Below, piece after piece: positions 40,702 to 51,017 of a DNA stretch of 64,000 nucleotides (its first letter is position 1; each line of letters starts with the position of its first letter). The DNA is from Gracilaria domingensis (lineage: Eukaryota > Rhodophyta > Florideophyceae > Gracilariales > Gracilariaceae), in the NCBI GenBank assembly GCA_022539475.1, contig VCMS01000165.1, positions 110,084 to 174,083 of the forward strand, in the 5' to 3' direction. Under the pieces are notes generated by a model that worked only from the letters and a program-made list of their open reading frames with translations, made no database searches and was not told the DNA's origin. The translations under genes and the position numbers were made by a program.

Positions 40702-43549
40702 ATGCATCGCCTGGCCCGCTCCCGCTCGCTGTATCGGCGGCTCTCCACGGCGGCCGCCAACGCGCCGCAGCGCTCTGCCGCAGCCTCGCCCGTGGCGGAT
40801 CTTTTCGACGATCATGTCGCCAGCCACCTCCTGGCGCCGCCGCCCGTGGCCGCCGCGACCCCCGCGCCGTCGCCGCCCACCCACATGCGCGACGCCTTTC
40901 TCTACGCGCCCGCGGAGCAGTCGCAGTACGAGCGCCAGCTGCAGCTCGAGGAGCAGACCATCGAAACCGCCGTGCAGCGCTACCAGAAAATGGCGTCCGA
41001 CGCCTCGCAGCGCGGCGACGTCGTCACCCACAAACCGGCCGCCGACCTGCTGCTCTCGTGGTACAACCCGCTCAGCCTTGCGATCCGCGATGCCTTGCAG
41101 TGCGGCTCTCTGTCTGCCAACCCCAAGTCTGCTCAGCGCTACCCGCTCAAGCAGAACGGCCCAGTCGCTGGCTTCCCTGTCTCCCGACACCATATCCGTC
41201 GTCACCTTGCACACCGTTCTTGGCGCCCTCATCCGCGAATCGCACGGCGTGCCGCTCACGCGGTTGGCCATCAACGTCGCAAACACAGTGCGCGCCGAGA
41301 TTAACTTCAAGAAGATCAATGCGTTGCAAAGAAAGCAACAACAGGCTGAACAGCGCATACGGTCGCAACCGCCCGAAGAGAACGCACCAAAGCGCAAACA
41401 GCGACCAAAAAAGGCGCGTGACGTGCTCAACAGAGCGATGAAGCACTCGCCAAGCATGATATCGGCCGTCAATTACGCCGCCCAGCAAGTCGCCGTTCAA
41501 GATTCCACCTGGAGTTCCAGTGAGCTTGTGTTGATAGGCACCAAGCTTCTCGACCTCATGATTCGCGCTGCCAAGGTGCAGGCGCCCGATGGAAACTTTG
41601 TGCCCGCAATCTCGCATTTCAAGCGATTTAGGAAGTCGGAGAATACTACTGTGGGTATGCTTCAGCTTACGGACACTGCGGTTCGCACTTTGAGCGAAAA
41701 CCAAGTTGACCTATCGTCCGTAGTTTCCCCAAAGCAACAACCGATGTTGGTTCGGCCACGCCCGTGGATTTCGCCGACTGAGGGCCCCTATCTGCGATGC
41801 CGCGCGCCGCTGGTGCGCACAGTACCGTCCGCGCAGCAGGAGTTGAAGGACGCACTGGCGGTCGCCGACCTGTCCACCTTGTTCGACGGTCTCAATGCGC
41901 TAGGCGACCAGCCTTGGCGCGTGAATCGCAGCGTATACGACGTGGCACAAGAGCTGTGGCGTCAGGGAGGCGGTATCGCCGGACTGGTGACAAAGACAGA
42001 CGCGCAGGTGCCGAACAAGGCAGATTTCATGCAAGCGCAACTGGCAGCGTTTGAGCGCAGAAAACGGGAAATGATGCAGTGGCGAGAGCAAGAGGAAGCG
42101 GAGAGTGACGACGAAGAAATGGTGTTTGACGAGAAGAAGGCGTCAAGAAGACTACGTGCTGAGCGACGAAAAGCGCAAAAGATGAACCGTGAACTGCTGT
42201 CTTTGCGGGCGGATACGTATCACAGATTGAGTCAGGCAAGCAAGTTTGTGAACGAGGAGCGCTTCTGGCTGCCGCACAACGTGGACTTTCGCGGGCGGGC
42301 GTATCCAATACCGGTGCACCTGCAGCACATGGGGTGCGACCTGACGCGCGCGCTGCTGACATTCGCGTCGCCGGGTGTGGAGCTTGGCGAGCGCGGGGTG
42401 TATTGGCTGAAGGTTCACCTGGCCAACCTGCTGGGCGCTGACAAGCTGTCTTTTGAGGAGCGAGTGGAGGTGGCGGAGGCAGCAATGCCAAAGGTGATGC
42501 AGGTGGGGCGAGATCCGCTGCACGAGCAAAACCTGGAGTGGTGGAGCTCGGCCGAGGACCCGTTCCAGCTGCTGGCGGCGTGCTCGGAGGTGGCGGCGGC
42601 CGTGGGGCGGCACGGCGGCTCGCGCGCGCTGGAGGCGTACGAGAGCACGCTGCCCATCTCCATGGACGGGTCGTGCAACGGGCTGCAGCACTACGCGGCG
42701 CTGGGGCGGGACGTGGCGGGCGGGGCGCAGGTGAACCTGGTGCCGAGCGAGCGGCCGCAGGACGTGTACTCGGGGGTGGCGCAGCTGGTGCGCGAGAAGG
42801 TGGGGCGGCTGGCGGACGGGGGCGACGGCGTGGCGCAGCTGGTGCGCGACAAGATCAGCCGCAAGGTGGTGAAGCAGACGGTGATGACGAGCGTGTACGG
42901 CGTGACGCTGATCGGCGCGCGGCAGCAGGTGGCGAACCGGCTGGCGGAGCTGGGCGCGGTGCCCGAGGAGCGGCTGTTCGCGGCGTCGATGCTGGTGGCG
43001 TCGCTGACGCTGTCGTCGCTGGGCGACCTGTTCGGCGGCGCGTGGCGCACGATGGAGTGGCTGGCCGAGAGCGCGGCGCGCGTGGCGAAGAGCGGCGAGG
43101 AGGTGCGCTGGACCACGCCGGTGGGGCTGCCGGCCGCGCAGCCGTACCGGCGCCGCGACGGGCAGGTGGTGCGCACGCTGCTGCAGAGCGTGCGCGTGCA
43201 GCGCGACGGGCGCGGCGCCGTGTCGGCCGCGCGGCAGCGCTCGGCGTTCGCGCCCAACTTTGTGCACTCGGTGGACTCGGCGCACATGGTGCTCACCGCC
43301 GTGGCGTGCCGCCGCGCCGGGCTGCACTTTGCCGCCGTGCACGACTCGTTCTGGACCAGCGCCGCCAGCGTCGACCGCATGAACGCGCTGCTGCGCGAGC
43401 AGTTTGTGGCGCTGCACGAGCGCGACCTGCTGGCCGAGCTGCGCGACGCGCTGGCGCTGCGCCACGCCGACGTGCCGCTGCGCGCGCTGCCGCCGCGCGG
43501 CCAGCTGCCGCTGCGCGCCGTGCTGCAGTCGCGCTACTTCTTCAGCTGA
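40702..43549 (+). CDS. Phage-type (T3/T7-like) mitochondrial RNA polymerase, with apparent one-base frameshift
   Basis: The N-terminus lies in one frame (ATG at 40,702, with an Arg/Ser-rich, acid-poor presequence fitting mitochondrial import) and the rest in another. Protein-like translation passes from the first to the second at about 41,157; one extra G at 41,158/41,159 would explain it. The catalytic parts are complete: D-F-R-G-R near 42,287, the A motif (S-M-D-G-S-C-N-G-L-Q-H-Y) near 42,660, the B helix (R-K-V-V-K-Q-T ... S-V-Y-G) near 42,865 and H-D-S-F-W near 43,340. About 948 codons after joining, normal for RpoT. It transcribes the mitochondrial genome. Either an assembly error or a true mutation is possible; intact downstream motifs favour the former. 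The last kilobase has third codon positions almost all G or C. Confidence 0.88.
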
Positions 43550-43879
43550 GACCCCTCTTGTCCGGCTCGCGGCCACGCCGCCAGCGCGCACGCGTGGCGC
43601 GCCGCGCCGCGCCACCCCCCGGCAGGTGGCCCGCCACCGCGCCGCGCTGCCGTGCCTCGCGTGCCGCTGCCGCGCGCGCTGGCGCCGCGCCGCGCCGCGC
43701 CGCGCCCGCGTGCGCGCCAGATGCCGCCGCGCGCCCAGCGCCGCCCTTCATCATCGCGCCCCCGCCCCCAGGTCCCCCCCCCTTCCCTTCCCCTCCCTCA
43801 CCCCCTTCCCTTCCCCTCCCTCACCCCCTTCCCCCCCCCCCGGTCACCCCCGCTCCCGCACACACGCGCCCCGCCCGCC
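43550..43879. repeat. Polypyrimidine tandem repeat upstream of the OTU gene
   Basis: Between 43,760 and 43,845 a C/T-only unit of about 23 bases repeats nearly three times, ending in a C run. The stretch before it is GC-rich and holds no gene. Confidence 0.7.
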
Positions 43880-45153
43880 ATGCGCGTCCGCCTCGACGCC
43901 CACGGCCGACCGCGCCCGCCGGCCCCCCCCCGCCGCCCGCCGCGCCGCCCGAGCCGCCCGCGCCGCCCGCGCCGCCCGCGCCGCCCGCGCCGCCCGCGCC
44001 GCCCGCGCCGCCGCGCGCCGCCGCGCCGCCGCCCGCGCCGCCCGCGCACCCCGCCCCCCCGCTGCGCCCGCTGTCCTCCGCCGCCGCGCCGCCCGCGCTG
44101 CCCGACGACGAGCGCGGCAGCGACAGCGGCGCCAGCGCCGCCGCCGAGGGCTACAACTCCGAGGACGAGCACCCGCACGCGCGCATCGACCTGCCCGCGC
44201 GCACGCAGCGCGAGCGCGAGGCCGCCTTCGGCGCGCAGCTGGCCGCGCGCGGCCTGCGCGTCGTCGAGATGCGCCCGGACGGAAACTGCCTGTTCCGCGC
44301 GCTGGCGCACGTCGTGTGGAACGACGCCGAGAAGCACGCGTCGCTTCGCGCCGCCGTCATGCAGTACCTGCTGCAGGAGAGGGACTACTACTCGCAGTTT
44401 GTTGCGGAGGATTTTGTCAGATATGTGCGCCGGAAGAGAAGGGATGGCACCCACGGAAATCACCTCGAGCTGCAGGCCGCCGCCGAGCTCTTCGGCCGAC
44501 CGATAGAGGTCTACGCGTACTCGTCCACCCCGGCCACCGTCATTGAGGCGTGGGGCACTGCCAGCGCGGCTGACGCCTCGCCCACGCCGGAGCCCATTCG
44601 CCTCAGCTTTCATCGCGGAAGCCACTACAACGCCCTGGAGCCGTTCAACGCCCCGGATAAGAGCGCGAAGCGTGCTGCCGCTGAGGCTGCCGAGCACGCC
44701 GCATGGCGCGTGGCCGCCGATACGCGCGCGACGGAGGAGGAGATTGAACGCGCCGTGCTGGCGCTTTCGATGCTTGAGGCGAACCGCGAAGAGCATGTGG
44801 CCGGCTCTGCCAGCTCGTCCGCGGCTGCCGTGCCTGGTAGCGTCCTGGCGCTCATCAGCTCGGGCTACTCGGAGGAAAGCGCCAGTGAAGCGTATCGTGT
44901 CGCCGGGAAAGGCGGCTTGTCAGAGATGGTCCGCTACTTGACTGGAGACCGCTTCCAGTCGAAACGACTGTCGCCTGCGCCCCCGCGCGCGCCCCGCAGT
45001 GGCAAGAGCCACAATCTGGCCGTGTCGGGGCGCGCGTTCGCAACCGAAGCAACGAGCGAGCAGAGGCTGGATCGTTCCTTTGAGAGATCACTAACTATTG
45101 ATACGGATGTTGACGATTCAAAGTCGCGGACGAGTGAAGAGGGCGGTGCTTAG
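43880..45153 (+). CDS. OTU-family cysteine deubiquitinase, with apparent frameshift in a C run
   Basis: The plausible start is the ATG at 43,880, but the domain is in another frame that contains no ATG before it. The frames join if one C were added in the C run at about 43,921-43,930, giving a Pro/Ala-rich N-terminal tail. The OTU domain follows: D-G-N-C-L-F with the catalytic Cys near 44,285, H-G-N-H-L-E-L-Q near 44,455 and the catalytic His in S-H-Y-N-A-L near 44,623. This wording is closest to the OTUD5/OTU5-like branch. A C-terminal segment near 44,845-44,945 (L-A-L-I-S-S-G-Y-S-E-E-S-A) looks like a UBA-type helix bundle. It removes ubiquitin from substrates. Convergent with the methyltransferase, 355 bases away. 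Confidence 0.82.
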
Positions 45154-45335
45154 CAAGTACTGTATGCGTGTGTGTGTGTGTGTGTGTGTGTGCTAGTTGC
45201 TCTGCATGCGTCCTTGTGATTAGGAGCGTGGTGTGTAACTGCGTATGTACAAGGGTGTGTTGGTTTTGTTCGGCGATGCTCAAGCTATGGCTGACTCGAT
45301 GCGGTTTGACGTTGTTCTGTTTTTTCTTTCTCTCG

Positions 45336-45367
<32 letters not shown>

Positions 45368-45507
45368 TTCGCTCTCTCATTATCTCTCAGTCTCTTTCAT
45401 AGGTTTCACATTTGAGAGCAAAAGTGTAATTGATAAACAAGTCCTTTTTCCCGTAAGAGACTACACTAAAATTTTGCTTCTTGCGCGAGGCACTGTCGTT
45501 TTTGGGT
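45154..45507. repeat. (TG)n and (TC)n microsatellites in a convergent intergenic region
   Basis: A TG run lies at about 45,167-45,191 and a TC-rich run at about 45,329-45,378. No gene is seen between the two convergent stop codons. Confidence 0.85.
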
Positions 45508-46842
45508 TCAACTTGGTGATAACAGTATCACTCCCTTGCGTATCATGTCCCGAACGCCGTCCAGCGATAAGTCGGCTTTATCGGCCGCCTCCCCCACGGA
45601 GATGGAGTCCCGTTCTACAATTTGGGAGGCAAAACTGTGTTCGTGCTCCGACAGCATGACTGGAAAATAGTCTCGGTCCATCAGCACGGTGCTGGGCCAG
45701 CCTGTGATGCATTCTGATAGGCATGCGCTGGCATTTCGCAACAGCTCGTCATTGGACCAGTCGGTTCTGTCGAGCGGCGGCTTTGTCAGAAAGAACTCGA
45801 AGTGTGTCACCGATTCCGGGTCTAGTAGCTCCACCAGTCTGTACTGCTGCCTCTCTGGAAGGGCCATGGCCGTGTCCAACAGCTCCTCGTCGTTCGCTAC
45901 TAATCGGGTCAGATCCCATGTGCGCGGGTTCGAAAAGGCAACAAACTGAAGCCCCGAGTTGTCTATGAGTTTAAACAGGGACGGAATGTCGTAGTCAACT
46001 TCTTGCGGATGAAGGTACATGTCTGCAAACGTGGCGTCCTTCTTGTTTTCTTGGGCCCAGCGTTCGTTTTCGCGCACCTTCAGTCGATTGCCGTCTGGGA
46101 GTGCGGCAAACACCTGTCGGCCAAGTCTAACGCCGTTTTCAAAATCTTGTTTGCCCTCCTGCAGAATTCTCAGCGCTTTCTGCATGAGCGAGATTTCCCA
46201 CCGACCGTGGGCAGCATAAACAAAGATGTGCATGATGCCACCAGGTTTTAATTTCTTTGCGAGGGCGCGCAGAGCCTTTTCTGGGTCCGGGGTGTGATGA
46301 ATAACGCCGACACAGTTGATGTGATCAAATTGACCGTCCAAGTCTGCCACATCGAATATGCTCTTGTGAATGAATTGGCATCGATGCATCTTGTCCGGCA
46401 AACTGCGTTCCATTCGTTCTCTGGCGACGTCTAAAGCGCCGTTGGAAAGGTCAATGGCCGTGACGTGTGCACCATCATTCAGGTGCACCAGATACGAAGT
46501 GGACTCGCCCGTGCCGCAACCGGCGTCCAAGATGCGTAGCGGGCGGTCTAGCACCTGTGGCAGACGAGCGGTGCAGAATGCATAAGCAGAAGGGTAGTGC
46601 CAGCGCCAATTATAACCGATAGGAGCCTCGTCCAACAGTGTCTCTGGGGGAAAAGGGTACGTGTCGTACAGACGCTCTACGGTGGATGATATATTGGCAT
46701 CGGGCTCGTTCTCGGGCCTTGCGACCATGCGTGGCTGACGGTGGTTGCGTTGATGACGGTGCGTGGACTGAGAACGTGATAGAGATACAGGCGCGCTCGG
46801 TAGCCTATTGAGCGTGTATGGCGATGGAATGAATGCGTTCAT
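45508..46842 (-). CDS. Class I SAM-dependent methyltransferase, probably plastid-targeted
   Basis: 444 codons from the ATG at 46,842; an in-frame ATG at 46,917 would add 25. The N-terminus is rich in Ser, Pro, Arg and His and poor in acids, like a plastid transit peptide. The first conserved block has Y-D-T-Y-P-F-P and G-Y-N-W-R-W-H-Y-P, which I associate with a cyanobacterial and algal methyltransferase family of unknown substrate. Motif I is L-D-A-G-C-G-T-G; the acidic end of strand two is A-I-D-L-S; V-I-H-H-T-P-D-P and L-K-P-G-G follow. The C-terminal 200 residues form a separate helical region without known catalytic motifs. The substrate cannot be named. It is divergent from the APH-like kinase gene, about 1.1 kb apart. 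Confidence 0.8.
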   Translation of the reverse strand: MNAFIPSPYTLNRLPSAPVSLSRSQSTHRHQRNHRQPRMVARPENEPDANISSTVERLYDTYPFPPETLLDEAPIGYNWRWHYPSAYAFCTARLPQVLDRPLRILDAGCGTGESTSYLVHLNDGAHVTAIDLSNGALDVARERMERSLPDKMHRCQFIHKSIFDVADLDGQFDHINCVGVIHHTPDPEKALRALAKKLKPGGIMHIFVYAAHGRWEISLMQKALRILQEGKQDFENGVRLGRQVFAALPDGNRLKVRENERWAQENKKDATFADMYLHPQEVDYDIPSLFKLIDNSGLQFVAFSNPRTWDLTRLVANDEELLDTAMALPERQQYRLVELLDPESVTHFEFFLTKPPLDRTDWSNDELLRNASACLSECITGWPSTVLMDRDYFPVMLSEHEHSFASQIVERDSISVGEAADKADLSLDGVRDMIRKGVILLSPS

Positions 46843-46917
46843 AATGAATGAACGGTGACGCAATAGCACACGACGGCGGATCGAATCGATGGCGTTACCG
46901 TGGGTGTCCTTCGGCAA

Positions 46918-47981
46918 TAAATGTGAACTCGTAGATAATATCTATCTACGCCTGTGTTTATGTCTTGCACGCACGGAGAGCGAGGTGGTGGGTGCGGGGC
47001 TGAGATCAACATTCGGAGATTTGAGCTGATGGCACAAAAACTTCCACGTGCGATTTCGCACCGGCCGTTGCAAAAGATTTGCAATAATATTATCTATGCT
47101 GATTAATTTGATTTTCCGCGCTTTCACGGAAGATCGTCGTCATGCTCCGCCGTGTCTTCGGAAGATCATTCTCATCGTGATGGAGATCAGCTTGCGTCGC
47201 TTGCCCGGAAACGCACAACGCCTATATGACCTGGGACCGCCAAAAGGATCGCTGTATGCTGCGAAGGGCTAGACCTCATGCTCGTCCCTCGCCCCGATGC
47301 CCTCATGACACACAGCCTTGGTGAATAGTTTTGCAGCACCTGAAAGGGATATCCTTCGCCATTCACCCTGCGGCAATGCGGCTATGCCCCGCTTCCAACG
47401 GTTTAGGCACGATGGCGCAACAAAGGGGGAAGCTTGGTGTTCGGGAATTCCACATTTCATGATGTTGCACAGGCGGCTCACCTTCCTAAGCCATGAATTA
47501 ACATTACTGTGGAATCTACCGTGCAGATACTGTACATCTTTGCAAAGACGTCGCGATGTTTGTCTCTTGCGGTTCATCTCGGCGGACCGTGTCACGGCGA
47601 GGCGCCGAGAGCCGCAACATTACAGAAATCCTGACAGCAATCGCGATAATCGCCCGAGATATGGTTTGCAGCAAGCCGCTTCGTCTTTGAAGGTCTGGCA
47701 GCCCTTTCTTCTATGAAGCCCCATGCCCTTTGGTTGCAACATGCACAGCTTAAGTTGTACAACTGTACAGTCATGAGCCAACGTATGTTGACACAGAGGT
47801 ACGGACTTTCTTGCATATCTTCGTCTCTTTTGTTACAAACGGGGGGAACCAAGTTCCCCGCCACAATCCGTCGCACTTTCATGGGTTGCGGTCGCCCCTC
47901 TTCCTCTGCGGCACTTTTCGACGTTCGAAATCCTCCCCGCAACCTATTTTCTTCCCTTGGGTGCCGTTGCGCGCTTCCTGC
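46918..47981. other. Divergent intergenic region, no gene seen
   Basis: Frames on both strands at 47,269-47,716 have no recognisable features. The region presumably holds promoters for the methyltransferase and the APH-like kinase. Confidence 0.35.
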
Positions 47982-49403
47982 ATGATGTACAGCGCCTCTC
48001 TATTCCACATTCTGATCAGCCATCCACATAACAGCAGCGTTTTGACAACTTCCGACAACCGACTTCCCTCTCTCAGCTACGAGGGAGACTATTACTCCGA
48101 TCCTCAACAGATTTGTTCCCTGGCTCGGGAAAGCATTGGCGCCTCCTTCAGACTGGACTTTCTACATCCTGATGCAGAGATGTATTGTGGCTTTTTTTAC
48201 AGGGCCGCGCTCCTTGTCTTCAATCTTCCATACAGCGACAAACCTGATGCCCCGCAGTCGTATAAATGGTTACCAATCAATCAAGTTGACTCCATAATTG
48301 TGCATCCACGAAACGAGTCAGTGTTGCAATATCTACAACAGTACAAGGTTCATGGTTTGGATGCCAACGGTGCACGCCTGCGACCATATTCCAGGGCCAA
48401 TTGGTTCTGTGATGCCTCAAAGTGGTTTAAAGAAAAGGTAGAAGAGTTCAGTAAAACTCAAGTGCAACAGATCATAAAACTGAGAACCGGATCGAACGCG
48501 TGTGTACTTCATGCAAAGACATTGCCCGAGAAACACTTCTACATGAAAACTGTGGTTCCCAACAGACCATACGATGAAATCAACGCCACCTACGCGGTCA
48601 GCACAGTACTGCCGCGATACTTCCGCAAGCCGTTTGTCATTCATCGAAACACAAACTCCATGTGCATGGAGGACTTTGGAAAAGTGTTATCTGGTGAAGA
48701 ATGTACACTTATGGAGAATCCCCAACTTGTAGAAGAAATCTTGGATGCGTGGGGTTGCATACAAGAAGCGTCGGTTGAGGTTATAGACGAGTTGAAACTG
48801 AAAGGTGTGCCTGTGCTTGGTGGTAGGGAAATCATGTGCAAGCTGCAGACCATTGTAAACGACGGACAATGGTACGATGCACAACTGGATGCTTTAAAGC
48901 GGTTAGAGATGAGAGCGTATGGTCGGGATGAGTACATTGAGAGATTCATGAGATATGCGAATGGGGTTGTGGGCAAAGCATCTGAGTTCAAAGTCCCACT
49001 ATCACTTGTACATGGGGACCTCAACCCAGTGAATGTAGCTGCAAGTTCGAAAGGTCGTTTTACGTTTTTCGATTTCGAAGCGACATGTATTAGTTATCCT
49101 ATGTTGGACGCAATGAACTTCATATGTGTTTGTAATGAGTATAACACAGCAACATTTGATGATTTGTGGTTTTACACACAGAGATGGAGTGAGTACGAGA
49201 GTGAATCCAGGCTAAAGGAATTATTTGAAGTAGTATCTGAAATCGAAAACCTCATTAGTGTCTGCAACAGCTACGAGTCGTGGACAAGGGCAGAGGAGGG
49301 TGAAAGACTTTTGATGTTCACTGAGATGGGGTCTCCAGTTTCCAAGCATTTTGAAGCGTGGGAGGAATCAAAACGGGATACATGTATGAAGAAGGGTTGC
49401 TGA
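47982..49403 (+). CDS. APH/choline-kinase-fold phosphotransferase
   Basis: 473 codons from the ATG at 47,982. I prefer this over the upstream ATG at 47,811 because the intervening 57 residues are not protein-like. Residues beyond about 310 carry the aminoglycoside phosphotransferase signature: V-H-G-D-L-N-P-V-N-V near 49,010, with catalytic Asp and metal-binding Asn, then F-F-D-F-E near 49,065 for the second metal site. An N-lobe precedes it with K-L-R-T-G-S-N-A and Y-M-K-T-V as candidate ATP-lysine region. The first 170 residues are an additional domain I cannot name. This fold phosphorylates small molecules such as sugars, choline or drugs; the substrate is unknown. It faces the divergent protein kinase gene convergently. 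Confidence 0.75.
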   Translation: MMYSASLFHILISHPHNSSVLTTSDNRLPSLSYEGDYYSDPQQICSLARESIGASFRLDFLHPDAEMYCGFFYRAALLVFNLPYSDKPDAPQSYKWLPINQVDSIIVHPRNESVLQYLQQYKVHGLDANGARLRPYSRANWFCDASKWFKEKVEEFSKTQVQQIIKLRTGSNACVLHAKTLPEKHFYMKTVVPNRPYDEINATYAVSTVLPRYFRKPFVIHRNTNSMCMEDFGKVLSGEECTLMENPQLVEEILDAWGCIQEASVEVIDELKLKGVPVLGGREIMCKLQTIVNDGQWYDAQLDALKRLEMRAYGRDEYIERFMRYANGVVGKASEFKVPLSLVHGDLNPVNVAASSKGRFTFFDFEATCISYPMLDAMNFICVCNEYNTATFDDLWFYTQRWSEYESESRLKELFEVVSEIENLISVCNSYESWTRAEEGERLLMFTEMGSPVSKHFEAWEESKRDTCMKKGC

Positions 49404-49970
49404 CGAATGAGGGAAATCACACACGGCCTCTTGCATATGAACTTACTCCGGAACTTAATTCACCTACTTTTAGTACATTATGTAGATTCAACGTACTTAA
49501 CTCTATCAACTTCGGCAACTTTTTGTCCCTTCACATAAAGGGGTCACTCCTTTCCTGCGAGCCTTAAAGGAACCTAATAACAACACAGCCATGCTTTCTT
49601 AGGAGGCATGATTTTGGTTTGCTCTTTACCGGGTAATCAATAGGCACCTGGAACAATTTTGATCTGTACCGAGTGAGTGCTCAAAGAGAGGTTGTAACTT
49701 GTCAGACACAGGCAGTTCGAAAGGCTTCGAAGCATAACCCAAACGATGCATCAAATGGATGGTTTTGTTCCGCAAGGAAGGAGACGCCACATTGCCATCA
49801 GTTCCATCAAGCAAGAATCACATACTCCCAGACCGTTGCCATTGCACACTGGACACTCTACCACAAACGTAATGCCCACTGTGACGACTACTCACAAACG
49901 AGGCTCGGTTCAGCAGTCCAGCGGAATAACATCCATTCTTTGTGCCCGATCTGAAGTTGCAACCAACCCG
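49404..49970. other. Convergent intergenic region, no gene seen
   Basis: Only shadow frames. Contains the 3' flanks of the two kinase-like genes. Confidence 0.4.
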
Positions 49971-50801
49971 TTAGTCCGGAAGTTGACCTGTCTCAAGGTA
50001 TCTGTTCACTTTTCGCATGCTGTAGAAATCGTTCTCGAAACTTGAAACTGTAGCGTTAACGTCACAACAGTCCCACGCCCCTCTCTTGTGTCCCATCTTC
50101 TCTCCATTTCGTCGACAGGAATCAAAATCAATCAGCGCCACAGTATCGTCCTCACGAAACATAATGTTGCTCAGACTAACGTCATTATGACAGAGGCCCA
50201 ACGAATGCAAGTGCTGTACTGCGCTACGAATGCTTCCCATCACAGCCTCCTTGTCCACTGCTTGCCTTCTCATCCAAGTCCTGTTGTATAACGTTTCCGC
50301 GCACTTTTCTAAACAAATCCCAACTATTCGGTTATCCTTCACAACACACCCATAATACTTCATAATGTTTGGGTGCGGAGATTTCGATATCTCCTCCAAA
50401 TTCTTTACCTCTTGCAAAAATGTCACAGGTATCTTGTCAGTCTTCCCGTTTGGATCGTAATAAACAAGGTTTGGTATTTTCAACCATCGCCCTTCAGTGT
50501 CACTCTCTGACACAATAGTTATGCCATTTTCATAAAGTGGAAATATGTGCTCGTCTGGGATCAACACGGGATCAACAATCATCGAAGAAACGTTTTCCGC
50601 ATTAATTTTACCAGACCTCACGGCTGATGTCTTCCCTATAAAAAACCGATTGCATGAATCTCTGTACGTGACATTCGCCCGAATAAACTTGTAGTTGGTT
50701 GGATCCACTTCGTCACATGCGCAAAGAATCTCCATTCTGTAGAGCACCTGGGGCAAAAACCTTGCGCAATTAGGCGTCGTATTCACGTGCGCGTCGCCCA
50801 C
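49971..50801 (-). CDS. Divergent protein kinase-like protein
   Basis: 276 codons. The C-lobe is clear: C-H-N-D-V-S-L-S-N-I at 204-213, in the place of the H-R-D-x-K-x-x-N catalytic loop, and I-D-F-D at 224-227 where D-F-G is usual. A helix E-V-K-N-L-E-E-I (131-138) and H-P-N-I-M-K-Y-Y-G (143-151) match the alpha-C and beta-4 region. The Gly-rich loop is not recognisable and the lysine replacing the R-D-x-K lysine is absent (S instead). Asp and Asn needed for phosphotransfer are retained, so activity is possible. The protein ends soon after the activation region, leaving most of the C-lobe helices out. It may be truncated, or have a further exon downstream. Confidence 0.7.
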   Translation of the reverse strand: MGDAHVNTTPNCARFLPQVLYRMEILCACDEVDPTNYKFIRANVTYRDSCNRFFIGKTSAVRSGKINAENVSSMIVDPVLIPDEHIFPLYENGITIVSESDTEGRWLKIPNLVYYDPNGKTDKIPVTFLQEVKNLEEISKSPHPNIMKYYGCVVKDNRIVGICLEKCAETLYNRTWMRRQAVDKEAVMGSIRSAVQHLHSLGLCHNDVSLSNIMFREDDTVALIDFDSCRRNGEKMGHKRGAWDCCDVNATVSSFENDFYSMRKVNRYLETGQLPD

Positions 50802-51017
50802 GAAAACAAAAGTCAGGAGCCCTAGACTCCAAGAATACCATATGGCATATGGTAACGAAAAGTCCCTCAGCGTGAATGCAGATGCGCAAAAGGCGTAAGG
50901 CGAGAGGTCTCACGGTGGCCGCGTCATGGAGATGGTGGAGCCAGCTCGTCGCAGAGCAAAGTTTGATATCTGAAATACCAAGGGTATCTATCCTTCGGTT
51001 GGTATTGGTAGATATAG

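Noticed and set aside
41150-41165. Programmed frameshifting in the RNA polymerase gene
   Set aside because: No slippery heptamer or downstream structure is evident, and the region is GC-rich and prone to sequencing error.
47269-47716. Overlapping opposite-strand frames of 108 and 132 codons
   Set aside because: Neither has a recognisable motif or consistent protein composition.
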